A DNA stretch of 64,000 bases, taken from contig JADFOK010000004.1 of assembly GCA_022562895.1 (NCBI GenBank), forward strand, positions 1-64,000. The letters run 5' to 3'. The notes beneath the pieces are model-generated. The model saw nothing but the letters and a program-made list of their open reading frames with translations, ran no database searches and had not been told where the DNA came from. The stretch comes from Bacteroidota bacterium (lineage in GTDB: Bacteria > Bacteroidota > Bacteroidia > Flavobacteriales > Flavobacteriaceae). A program made the position numbers and the translations under genes. Positions 55,378 through 62,263 of this stretch are shown here, piece after piece; positions within the stretch are counted from its first letter, which is position 1, and the number at the start of each line of letters is the position of its first letter.

Positions 55378-57480
55378 TTATTTCAAAATTTGATAAGCGA
55401 TTAACGCTACTACATAAGCAAATGCACTCATAGAAAACAACTGCCATAAAGGCCATTTCCAGGAATTTGTTTCTCTTTTTACTATTGCCAGGGTACTCAT
55501 ACATTGCATGGCAAAGGCATAAAACAATAAAAGAGACACTCCACTTGCCAAATTAAAAAGTGGTTCCCCGGAGACCGGATTTATTTCGGCGGCCATTTTA
55601 TTTTTTATGGTCTCTACATCATCATTTCCCACACTGTAAATTGTAGCAAGGGTACCCACAAATACCTCTCTTGCAGCAAACGAACTTATAAGAGCGATCC
55701 CAATCTTCCAATCATAGCCCAAAGGTTTTACCGCCGGTTCAATCCCTTTTCCTACGATACCAATATACGAATGTTCTAGTTTAAATGAGGCTATTTTAGT
55801 TTCAATCTCATCTTTAGTGAGGTTTTGTGAAATGGTTTGTTGTCTAACAATTTCTTCTGCTGTATTAAAATCTCCAGGACCATAGGATGCTAAAACCCAT
55901 AAAATAATTGATATAGCTAATATTATTTTACCTGCTCCAACCACAAAGGCTTTAGTTTTTTCAATTACATTAATTACTACATTTTTTAACATTGGAAGTT
56001 TGTAATTGGGCATTTCAATGACAAAAAATGATTTACTTGGTATATCCAGAAATTTATCTAAAATATAAGCTGCAAGAATAGCTGCCCCGAATCCTATTGA
56101 GTATAATACCAGCAGTGTTAATCCTTGAAGACTAAAAACACCTAATACCCTCCCCTCAGGGATCACTAATGCAATTATAATAAGGTAAACGGGAAGCCTT
56201 GCAGAACAGGTTGTAAAGGGTGTTACTAAAATAGTGATAAGACGTTCTTTCCAATTTTCAATATTTCTTGTTGCCATAATGGCCGGTATTGCACAGGCAG
56301 TTCCAGCTATTAATGGAACAACACTCTTTCCGCTTAATCCAAATTTGCGCATAATACGATCCATTAAAAATACCACACGACTCATATAGCCACTTTCTTC
56401 TAAAATTGAAATAAAGAGAAATAAAAATGCGATTTGTGGTATGAAAATTGCTATTCCTGCCAGTCCGGGGATGACACCTTCAGAAATTAAATTTGAAAAA
56501 TCACCCGGTGGTAATGTGGTTTTAAACCATTTACTTAAGGAAGCAAAAGAATTATCTATAAAGTTCATAGGGTAGCTACTCCAATCGAAAATTGATTGAA
56601 AAATAACCAACAGAATTGCAAAGAATATCACGTATCCCCAGAACTTATGTGTAAGAACCCGATCAAATCGGCTACGTAGATCTTTGGCGTTTTCTGTATC
56701 GATTTTAAGTGTTTTCCCTAATACATTATTGATGAACTGATACCTTATTATTGTTTCTTTTTGCTGAAGACGCTTCAGGTTACTTATGGATTCGATTTGA
56801 AATGATGCAACACCTTTTAGCACTTTCCGGTCAAGTTTTCCGAAGTTCACATCCTGTGTTATCACCAACCATAGTTTGTATAAATCCTGGTTAGGAAAAG
56901 CTTTCCGAAGTCGATCAAAATATTCAGGAGCAATAACCGAAGCATCTAAACAGGGTTTTAAAGAAAGCTGATTGTAGTTGGAAATTAGTTCTTTTAATTC
57001 TTCAAAACCTAAATTCTTCCGGCAACTAATAAGGGCAATCTTAGTTTCTAATATTGATTCCAACAATTCCACATCTAGCGATATGGCTTTCCGTTTCATT
57101 CGATCCGACATATTTATTACCAGGATCGCTGGAATACCCAGATCTTTGATCTGTGTAAAGAGTAATAGGTTGCGTTTTAGGTTTTCTATTTCAGAAATTA
57201 CAATTGCAACATCCGGAAAATCTTTGTCATTTTTATTTAAGAGTAATTCAATGACTAAATTTTCGTCAATAGAAGAGGCATTAAGACTATAGGTGCCTGG
57301 CAGATCTAAAATAAAGGCTTTAATATTGCGATCTAACTTACAAATTCCCTGTTTTTTTTCAACGGTAATCCCCGGGTAATTCCCTACTTTTTGGTTAAGT
57401 CCGGTAAGCCTATTAAAAACAGATGTTTTTCCGGTATTTGGATTTCCTAAAAGCGCGACATTTATTTGTTTAGCCATCAA
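55378..57480 (-). CDS. feoB: ferrous iron transport protein B (full length)
   Basis: A 700-residue FeoB with an N-terminal G domain (G1 GNPNTGKTSVFNRL, switch KVGNYPGITV, G3 [10 protein letters not shown]4 NMSDRM), GDI helices to about 260, and the permease with Gate segments (LEESGYMSRVVFLMD, VPLIAGTACAIPAIMATRNI; FAAREVFVGTLATIY). Met1 or Met2 may be the start. It overlaps feoA by 11 bp or less. This second Feo system is organised in the ordinary way, unlike the split one at 52465-54653. Confidence 0.95.
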   Translation of the reverse strand: MMAKQINVALLGNPNTGKTSVFNRLTGLNQKVGNYPGITVEKKQGICKLDRNIKAFILDLPGTYSLNASSIDENLVIELLLNKNDKDFPDVAIVISEIENLKRNLLLFTQIKDLGIPAILVINMSDRMKRKAISLDVELLESILETKIALISCRKNLGFEELKELISNYNQLSLKPCLDASVIAPEYFDRLRKAFPNQDLYKLWLVITQDVNFGKLDRKVLKGVASFQIESISNLKRLQQKETIIRYQFINNVLGKTLKIDTENAKDLRSRFDRVLTHKFWGYVIFFAILLVIFQSIFDWSSYPMNFIDNSFASLSKWFKTTLPPGDFSNLISEGVIPGLAGIAIFIPQIAFLFLFISILEESGYMSRVVFLMDRIMRKFGLSGKSVVPLIAGTACAIPAIMATRNIENWKERLITILVTPFTTCSARLPVYLIIIALVIPEGRVLGVFSLQGLTLLVLYSIGFGAAILAAYILDKFLDIPSKSFFVIEMPNYKLPMLKNVVINVIEKTKAFVVGAGKIILAISIILWVLASYGPGDFNTAEEIVRQQTISQNLTKDEIETKIASFKLEHSYIGIVGKGIEPAVKPLGYDWKIGIALISSFAAREVFVGTLATIYSVGNDDVETIKNKMAAEINPVSGEPLFNLASGVSLLLFYAFAMQCMSTLAIVKRETNSWKWPLWQLFSMSAFAYVVALIAYQILK

Positions 57481-57700
57481 TTAATTCAATTTCTATCTGG
57501 GCTGCAGTTTCTTTACGAATGGCTAGATGACTTCCGTTAATAATGAGATATAATGGGTCTTTAAAAGGAGCTTCCTGGACCAAAGACACTTCATTCCCGG
57601 GAAGACAACCCATTTCAAGAAGTTTTAAAGGGACAACATCTACTGAAAAATCTTTGATAATAGCACGTTGCCCAATTTTTAAAGAAACGATAGAAGCCAT
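57470..57700 (-). CDS. feoA: ferrous iron transport protein A
   Basis: A 76-residue SH3-like FeoA (PLKLLEMGCLPGNEVSLVQ, LYLIINGSHLAIRKETAAQIEIE). It binds FeoB and is needed for its activity in studied systems. The start overlaps no upstream gene. Its end overlaps feoB, so translation is coupled. Confidence 0.93.
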   Translation of the reverse strand: MASIVSLKIGQRAIIKDFSVDVVPLKLLEMGCLPGNEVSLVQEAPFKDPLYLIINGSHLAIRKETAAQIEIELIDG

Positions 57701-57708
57701 AAACGTTA

Positions 57709-57736
57709 TTTAGATTGATTTTAAACAACAAAAATA
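57709..57736 (-). promoter_or_regulatory. feoA promoter with overlapping DtxR-like dyad
   Basis: On the minus strand TATTTTTG (57729-57736) fits the -7 consensus. Immediately downstream, over the expected start site, lies an imperfect palindrome (TTTAGATTGATTTTAAA on the plus strand, 57709-57725). It shares the TTTAG/(C)TAAA arms of the operator at 47820. This is a position suited to repression. Confidence 0.4.
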
Positions 57737-57778
57737 GTACATCTGTAGGACATGAGAAAATGAACGTCTAAAATAAAC

Positions 57779-58450
57779 CTAATCTTCTTTTTTCAGAATT
57801 TCAATATCATATAGTAATTGTTCAATAGCTGCCATTTTAGTTCCATCATAAAATCCCCGAATTCGTTTCTTTTTATCGATCAGTATAAAATTTTCGGTAT
57901 GAATAAGATCATATGGATTATATGGGACGTCTTTGGCAGCAAGGTATGACTTACGGGCAAGGTCATAAATCTGTTTTTTATCCCCAGTAACCAAATTCCA
58001 TTTTGCATCATTCACACCTTTGTCAACAGCATATTTTTTTAGTTGTGCAACGGAGTCTATAGTGGGGGTTACAGTATAAGAAAGCAACAGTATTTCGGGG
58101 TCGTCTTTAATTTTTTCTTGAATAATTAACATATGATCCGTCATTACCGGACAAATAGTCTGGCAGGTAGTAAAAAAGAAATCTGCCACATAGATTTTAT
58201 CTTTATAATCTTTTTGAGTGATGGTTATTCCATTTTGATTGGTAAGAGAAAAATCTGCGATGGTATGGTATTTTTTAACATGTTGGACGGTACTATCCAC
58301 AAGTTCAGTATTCACTTCTGCAGGTTGATATACAGGGAGTATTTCTTTAGGTTTCAGGATTAGGTATATAATAGTGATAATAATAACAGAAAGGATTAAG
58401 ATTACTACACCTAAGATCTTGTATTTAGAAAAAAACTGAAACATATTCAA
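57779..58450 (-). CDS. SCO family protein
   Basis: A 223-residue membrane-anchored protein with an N-terminal helix (about 8-31, ILGVVILILSVIIITIIYLI) and a thioredoxin-like domain with the copper motif TTCQTICPVM. A downstream His (LIHTENFILID) provides the third ligand. SCO proteins deliver copper to the CuA site of cytochrome c oxidase or act as thiol reductants. All metal ligands are present. It has a TAGTTTTG promoter box at 58464. Confidence 0.93.
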   Translation of the reverse strand: MNMFQFFSKYKILGVVILILSVIIITIIYLILKPKEILPVYQPAEVNTELVDSTVQHVKKYHTIADFSLTNQNGITITQKDYKDKIYVADFFFTTCQTICPVMTDHMLIIQEKIKDDPEILLLSYTVTPTIDSVAQLKKYAVDKGVNDAKWNLVTGDKKQIYDLARKSYLAAKDVPYNPYDLIHTENFILIDKKKRIRGFYDGTKMAAIEQLLYDIEILKKED

Positions 58451-58463
58451 TAGTAAATTTCAG

Positions 58464-58471
58464 CAAAACTA
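58464..58471 (-). promoter_or_regulatory. -7 box of the SCO gene promoter
   Basis: TAGTTTTG on the minus strand, 13 bp before the ATG. Confidence 0.45.
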
Positions 58472-58566
58472 CTACCTAAAAATTATTTCACACCTTGTAA
58501 CAACTATTAATTTTGTTAAACAAATGCTAAGCCCATACTAAATTTTTTTAGCACACTATAAAAGGT

Positions 58567-58574
58567 TACTTTTG
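58567..58574 (+). promoter_or_regulatory. -7 box of the rseP promoter
   Basis: TACTTTTG, 19 bp before the ATG at 58594. The leader would be about 14 nt. Confidence 0.5.
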
Positions 58575-58593
58575 TGCGTTAATTTTATAAATT

Positions 58594-59922
58594 ATGAGTC
58601 CATTTGCTGTTAAGGCGATTCAACTATTATTAAGCCTGTCTTTATTAATTGTTCTCCATGAATTAGGACATTTTATCCCTGCAAAAATATTTAAAACACG
58701 GGTAGAAAGGTTCTTCCTCTTTTTTGACATAAAATTTGCCCTTTTTAAAAAGAAAATTGGCGAGACCGTTTATGGTATTGGCTGGTTACCTTTAGGAGGG
58801 TATGTAAAAATTGCCGGTATGATCGATGAAAGTATGGATAAAGAACAAATGGCAGGGCCACCACAACCCTGGGAGTTTAGAAGTAAACCTACCTGGCAAC
58901 GATTAATAATTATGTTAGGGGGAGTGACTGTAAATATAATTGTAGGCTTTGTTATTTACATGAGTATTTTATATTTCTACGGAAGAGATATTGTAACAAA
59001 TGACGACCTTCCTAAAGGATTTGTTGTAGCAGAATCATTTAAGGAATATGGGTTTAAAGATGGTGACCATATTTTAAAAGTGAATGGGAAAGATTTTGAA
59101 AATGTAACCGAAATAAATAAGTACCTGTTTTTAAGAGATGTATCAACAATTGAAGTAAAGCATAGTAATGGAAGTATCGAAACAATTTCATTACCCGAAG
59201 ATATAGGGTCGGAAATGTTTAAACAGGATCTGTATAAACCTTTTGATCGAATGCGAAACCCTATTGTCGATACTGTAGCTGTAGATTTTCCGGCTATTGC
59301 AGCGGGTATAAAAAAGGGAGATAGTATACTTTCAGTTAACGGGATACAAATTCGTTATTGGCATGAATTTACCAATATTGTAAAAAACAGTAAAGGGGAG
59401 GAGATCACATTAATTGTGGATAGAGACGGAATTTCACATACTATTTCAGTTACCCCAAAAGCAGATACCGGCCAAATTGGAGTTTCTAACTATGGCAAAG
59501 AACACATAGGAAAAGCCACACATTTACAATACGGTTTTGGGGAAAGTATAATAGGAGGAATTGGTTACGGATTTAATATCTTAAAAGATTATGTAAAACA
59601 GTTCAAATACGTATTTACTAAAAAGGGCGCTACACAGATTGGTGGATTTGGTGCGATCGGCAATTTATTTCCCGATACTTGGAATTGGCTTAGTTTTTGG
59701 CATACAACTGCATTTATATCTATCATCCTGGCCTTTATGAATATACTTCCTATTCCCGCATTAGATGGAGGTCACGTCGTGTTTTTACTATACGAAATGG
59801 TTTCCGGACGTAAACCCAAGGATAAAGTAATGGAATATGCACAAATGATAGGATTCTTTTTACTGATAGCTTTGGTATTATTTGCAAACGGGAATGATAT
59901 TTATAGGTGGCTATTTAAATAA
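58594..59922 (+). CDS. rseP: site-2 membrane metalloprotease RseP
   Basis: A 442-residue intramembrane zinc protease with HELGH at 22-26 in the first helix, a second zinc-site motif LDGGH near residue 391 (PIPALDGGHVVF), and two PDZ domains between them (about 120-310). It cuts membrane-bound anti-sigma factors and leftover signal peptides. A sigma/anti-sigma-like pair is present at 19479-21524, but whether that is a substrate is unknown. Length is normal. Confidence 0.94.
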   Translation: MSPFAVKAIQLLLSLSLLIVLHELGHFIPAKIFKTRVERFFLFFDIKFALFKKKIGETVYGIGWLPLGGYVKIAGMIDESMDKEQMAGPPQPWEFRSKPTWQRLIIMLGGVTVNIIVGFVIYMSILYFYGRDIVTNDDLPKGFVVAESFKEYGFKDGDHILKVNGKDFENVTEINKYLFLRDVSTIEVKHSNGSIETISLPEDIGSEMFKQDLYKPFDRMRNPIVDTVAVDFPAIAAGIKKGDSILSVNGIQIRYWHEFTNIVKNSKGEEITLIVDRDGISHTISVTPKADTGQIGVSNYGKEHIGKATHLQYGFGESIIGGIGYGFNILKDYVKQFKYVFTKKGATQIGGFGAIGNLFPDTWNWLSFWHTTAFISIILAFMNILPIPALDGGHVVFLLYEMVSGRKPKDKVMEYAQMIGFFLLIALVLFANGNDIYRWLFK

Positions 59923-59942
59923 CCTAAAAAGTTATTAATTCG

Positions 59943-59974
59943 TTTGTAGCAGATAAAAAATAAATTTATATTTG
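59943..59974 (+). promoter_or_regulatory. stable-RNA-type promoter (TTTG-N20-TATATTTG)
   Basis: TTTG at 59943-59946 and TATATTTG at 59967-59974 match both boxes of the Bacteroidota housekeeping promoter with a 20-bp spacer, the best match in the window. It lies 61 bp before the broken tRNA copy and 268 bp before the intact tRNA-Asn. Confidence 0.75.
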
Positions 59975-60035
59975 CACCCGCCTTCACAGATAATGTTTGG
60001 GAACTTCGGAAACAAGCCCGAAAAAGAAAAGAAAA

Positions 60036-60077
60036 TCCTCATTAGCTCATCCCGATAGCTATCGGGAGGTTAGAGCA
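60036..60077 (+). pseudogene. tRNA-Asn 5' fragment with palindrome in the D-loop
   Basis: TCCTCATTAGCTCA (60036-60049) matches tRNA-Asn positions 1-14 with one difference, and GGTTAGAGCA (60068-60077) matches positions 18-27 exactly. Between them, in place of the GTT of the D-loop, stands the perfect 18-bp palindrome TCCCGATAGCTATCGGGA (60050-60067). Similarity to the tRNA then stops. Confidence 0.75.
60050..60067. repeat. dispersed palindrome TCCCGATAGCTATCGGGA
   Basis: A perfect 18-bp palindrome. From memory, this type is a frequent interspersed repeat in Flavobacteriia. Only one copy is seen in this window. Confidence 0.7.
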
Positions 60078-60106
60078 TCGGGAATAAAAGTTCTTAAAAT
60101 TTTGAA

Positions 60107-60223
60107 ATGTATTATGTTTATATTTTGCATTCTACTACTTTAGACTCCTACTATGTTGGAGAAACCCAGAGTTTAGACGAAAGAATAGCACAACACAATA
60201 CAGGGTTTTATAAGAATTCTTAG
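60107..60223 (+). pseudogene. truncated GIY-YIG endonuclease
   Basis: A 38-codon frame begins MYYVYILHSTTLDSYYVGET and continues with SLDERIAQHNTG before a TAG. This is the start of the GIY-YIG fold: the VYI and YVG elements and the following Arg/His helix are present. The family normally has about 80-100 residues, so more than half is missing. Such small GIY-YIG genes are, to my knowledge, common near tRNA and rRNA genes in Flavobacteriia. It is probably not functional. Confidence 0.7.
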
Positions 60224-60242
60224 AAAAATAGTAATGATAAAT

Positions 60243-60316
60243 TCCTCCTTAGCTCAGTTGGTTAGAGCACCTGACTGTTAATCAGGGTGTCCTTGGTTCG
60301 AGTCCAAGAGGAGGAG
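60243..60316 (+). tRNA. tRNA-Asn (GTT)
   Basis: A 74-nt cloverleaf: acceptor stem TCCTCCT/AGGAGGA (7 bp), D-arm GCTC/GAGC, anticodon arm CCTGA-CTGTTAA-TCAGG with anticodon GTT, and T-arm CTTGG-TTCGAGT-CCAAG. The discriminator base is G and no CCA is encoded. It is the only intact RNA gene in the window and the parent of several fragments around it. Confidence 0.97.
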
Positions 60317-60320
60317 CTTC

Positions 60321-60358
60321 AAAAAGAAAATGCCACTTTCGAGTGGCATTTTCTTTTT
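60321..60358 (+). terminator. intrinsic terminator of tRNA-Asn
   Basis: AAAAAGAAAATGCCACT and AGTGGCATTTTCTTTTT form a perfect 17-bp stem around TTCG, with T-rich sequence at the end. Confidence 0.92.
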
Positions 60359-60380
60359 TATATTTTCTGGGCGAGAATTT

Positions 60381-60422
60381 GTTCGAGCCTGCCTGCCGGT
60401 AGGCGGGTCCAAGAGGAGGAGC
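60381..60422 (+). repeat. tRNA-Asn 3'-end copy A with palindrome in the T-loop
   Basis: GTTCGAG (60381-60387) and TCCAAGAGGAGGAGC (60408-60422) match the T-loop and 3' end of tRNA-Asn exactly. Between them lies CCTGCCTGCCGGTAGGCGGG (60388-60407), an imperfect palindrome whose four mismatches are all G-T type, so its RNA would still fold. Confidence 0.8.
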
Positions 60423-60430
60423 AAAATAAG

Positions 60431-60458
60431 CCTGTATAATATTGATATACAGGTTTTT
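60431..60458 (+). terminator. intrinsic terminator after tRNA copy A
   Basis: CCTGTATA (60431-60438) and TATACAGG (60446-60453) pair perfectly around a 7-nt loop and are followed by TTTTT. Confidence 0.85.
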
Positions 60459-60590
60459 CTGTTTAAGAGAATAAAATATTATCCCACATTCTCTCCCACA
60501 ATGATAGATTTACTTCTTATTTATGAATATTTTAAAATGGTTTTCAGTACTTTAATCTGATAAACATTACCTTTAGTGACGATATAACAA

Positions 60591-60604
60591 GTTGTAACAC
60601 ATTA
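60591..60604. repeat. left arm of a 14-bp inverted repeat
   Basis: GTTGTAACACATTA. The reverse complement of 61413-61426 differs at one position. The two arms enclose one lipoprotein gene and a gene fragment. Confidence 0.5.
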
Positions 60605-60617
60605 AAAACCAACTAAT

Positions 60618-61304
60618 ATGAAAAAAATAATTACAGCATTTGTTTTTACCGCAATTTTGGTTTCTTGTAATTCAGCTGATAAAACTAAAAATACGAATCT
60701 AAAATCAACTGAAAGTGAAACAGAATTAATCGACAGTGTATCGAAAGAAGTAAAAGAACGATTTGAGATAATTGATTCAGACAAAGCTTTGATTGCAACT
60801 GCATTAATGGCAGCTCCAAAAAAAAGCAGAATGGGATGTAAAGTCATTGGATACAATATGGCTGGTGAATTTGTCACGTTGAAAGAAGGAGACAATGAAT
60901 TTATTTGTCTGGCGGATAATCCTAATCAGGATGGATTTAGTTCAGCTTGTTATCACAAAGACCTTGAACCATTTATGGCAAGAGGAAGAGAATTGAAATC
61001 GGAAGGGAAGACAGCAAAAGAAATATTTGATATCCGGGAGGAAGAAGTGAAGTCAGGTAAACTTGTAATGGGAAAACTTGGATCGACTTTACATATTTAC
61101 TTTGGATCAGAAACATTATACGACCCTGAAACATCTGTTGTTGCAGGGGCTCAATACCGCTATGTAGTTTATATGCCTTGGGCTACTTCCGAATCTACCG
61201 GTTTACCAGAAGTACCCAAGGCGCCAAATCATCCTTGGTTAATGAACCCTGGTTCACATAAAGCACACATTATGTTCACACCATTAAAAGAGGACGGAGA
61301 GTAA
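60618..61304 (+). CDS. uncharacterised lipoprotein
   Basis: A 228-residue lipoprotein with lipobox TAILVSC (Cys17) and a Lys/Glu/Ser-rich spacer. A conserved-looking domain (about 70-228) contains ICLADNPNQDGFSSACYHKDLEPFMARGREL and PNHPWLMNPGSHKAHIMF. I cannot name the family. It lies between tRNA-Asn 3' copies A and B and is flanked by a 14-bp inverted repeat, so it looks like mobile cargo. The frame continues open for 36 codons after its stop. Confidence 0.75.
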   Translation: MKKIITAFVFTAILVSCNSADKTKNTNLKSTESETELIDSVSKEVKERFEIIDSDKALIATALMAAPKKSRMGCKVIGYNMAGEFVTLKEGDNEFICLADNPNQDGFSSACYHKDLEPFMARGRELKSEGKTAKEIFDIREEEVKSGKLVMGKLGSTLHIYFGSETLYDPETSVVAGAQYRYVVYMPWATSESTGLPEVPKAPNHPWLMNPGSHKAHIMFTPLKEDGE

Positions 61305-61415
61305 CTTAATGAATTAGACAGAATCACTAAAATTAAAACTTCTAGTGGACAAAACACTTTTCTAGCAAACGGTAGGTATTACATAGATACGAATGGCAAT
61401 AGAACCGAGAAATAA
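61305..61415 (+). pseudogene. in-frame gene fragment after the lipoprotein stop
   Basis: Directly after the TAA of the lipoprotein, the same frame stays open for 36 codons. It includes NELDRITKIKTSSGQNTFL and RYYIDTNGNRTEK, then TAA (61413-61415) at the very edge of the right inverted-repeat arm. Its composition is protein-like, but it has no start codon of its own in a suitable place. It is either the detached C-terminus of another gene or a former extension of the lipoprotein. Confidence 0.4.
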
Positions 61416-61426
61416 CGTGTTACAAC
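61413..61426. repeat. right arm of a 14-bp inverted repeat
   Basis: TAACGTGTTACAAC, inverted partner of 60591-60604 with 13 of 14 positions matching. Confidence 0.5.
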
Positions 61427-61612
61427 AACGTATAAAAACAATAACGGCTTTGATGGTTAATAGAATTGTTTTTTCTGAAATAGTAGATTTAAATTCTAAA
61501 CAAGGATGCTTTTCAAGGCGTGGAACGTTAATATTTAATAAAATTTTAGTATAATCAACCGAAGTTATTTTTTTTCATTAAATTTAGTTTTATTAACCAA
61601 AAAACAACGATT

Positions 61613-62047
61613 ATGTTTTCAAAAACAAACTTGATTTCCACCTTAGTAATAGCTGTTTGGGCTTATTTAGGAGGATATTTATTATGGGATGTGATTGGGG
61701 GTTTCCTCTTTGAAGGACATGGAGGATCCGCAACAGGTGTTTGGAAAGAGACACCAGATTATCTTCACGTGGTTATAGCGAGTGTCTTTTTGGCTTTTGC
61801 ATTCTCAACGATTTACTCAAAATTATCTGGATCGGCAGGTATTTCCCATGGCGCAACTTATGGGTTGTGGGTTGGAATACTCATTGGTTTGGGAGAACGA
61901 TGGTACGATTTGGCCTTTAGTAATTTTACCGATTTAACAGGTGCATTTATAAATCTGGGGCTAAATCTTGTGTTCTATGTTATTGCAGGTGTTCTTGTGG
62001 GGCTTGTTTATGAAAAACTCAGTAAGAATGTCAGTAACACCCATTAA
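61613..62047 (+). CDS. uncharacterised four-helix membrane protein
   Basis: A 144-residue inner-membrane protein with four predicted helices (about 8-32, 50-70, 80-95 and 108-132). Gly-rich helices include GGYLLWDVIGGFLF and LNLVFYVIAGVLVGLVY. His and Gly cluster in the first loop (FEGHGGSATG). The family is not recognised. It sits between the inverted-repeat unit and tRNA copy B, in the accessory zone. Confidence 0.7.
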   Translation: MFSKTNLISTLVIAVWAYLGGYLLWDVIGGFLFEGHGGSATGVWKETPDYLHVVIASVFLAFAFSTIYSKLSGSAGISHGATYGLWVGILIGLGERWYDLAFSNFTDLTGAFINLGLNLVFYVIAGVLVGLVYEKLSKNVSNTH

Positions 62048-62153
62048 TCTATAAACTCCCTTTTTTGGCAGTTTATGTATATATAATATTTGTCTTATAC
62101 CAAATTAAATTAATATTTTAAATTGAGATAAGGATTTTGGATTTATTATGAGG

Positions 62154-62167
62154 CCAAGAGGAGGAGC
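62154..62167 (+). repeat. tRNA-Asn 3'-end copy B
   Basis: CCAAGAGGAGGAGC is identical to the last 14 bases of tRNA-Asn (T-stem 3' strand, acceptor 3' strand, discriminator) plus the following C. It is followed 8 bp later by an intrinsic terminator. No palindrome is attached to this copy. Confidence 0.75.
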
Positions 62168-62175
62168 AAGTAAAG

Positions 62176-62206
62176 AAAGGCTTATATGAAAATATAAGCC
62201 TTTTTT
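62176..62206 (+). terminator. intrinsic terminator after tRNA copy B
   Basis: AAAGGCTTATAT (62176-62187) and ATATAAGCCTTT (62192-62203) form a 12-bp stem with a GAAA loop and a T-run. Confidence 0.88.
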
Positions 62207-62263
62207 AATTAAATTGCATACTCAAAAGATTCCCTTATTTACTATCTATCTTCCAAGAGTAAA

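Larger units (their letters stand above)
59923..60242. other. tRNA promoter region interrupted by a palindrome/GIY-YIG module
   Basis: This 320-bp gap holds a strong promoter (59943-59974) and a broken tRNA-Asn-like 5' end starting at 60036, with a palindrome in its D-loop. It also holds a 38-codon GIY-YIG nuclease remnant (60107-60223). The intact tRNA-Asn starts at 60243, 207 bp further on than the broken copy. Confidence 0.7.
60317..60617. other. intergenic region after tRNA-Asn: terminator, tRNA 3' copy, second terminator
   Basis: This 301-bp gap holds the tRNA terminator (60321-60358), a tRNA-Asn 3' copy with a palindrome in its T-loop (60381-60422) and a second terminator (60431-60458). 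It also holds one arm of an inverted repeat (60591-60604), just before the next gene. No coding frame is credible. Confidence 0.65.
61305..61612. other. 308-bp stretch with gene fragment and right inverted-repeat arm
   Basis: The first third is the 36-codon fragment. The right arm TAACGTGTTACAAC lies at 61413-61426. It is followed by AT-rich sequence with no further frame, terminator or clear promoter before the next ATG at 61613. Confidence 0.5.

Noticed and set aside
55373..55504. Longer start for the FeoB-associated small protein
   Set aside because: The extra 44 residues would lie entirely within the feoB coding end and contain no family feature. The internal ATG at 55372 gives the expected 52-residue protein.
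60330..60560. 76-codon frame through the tRNA terminator and tRNA copy A
   Set aside because: It is built from the terminator hairpin, the palindrome and tRNA sequence read as codons. There is no leader and no protein-like composition.
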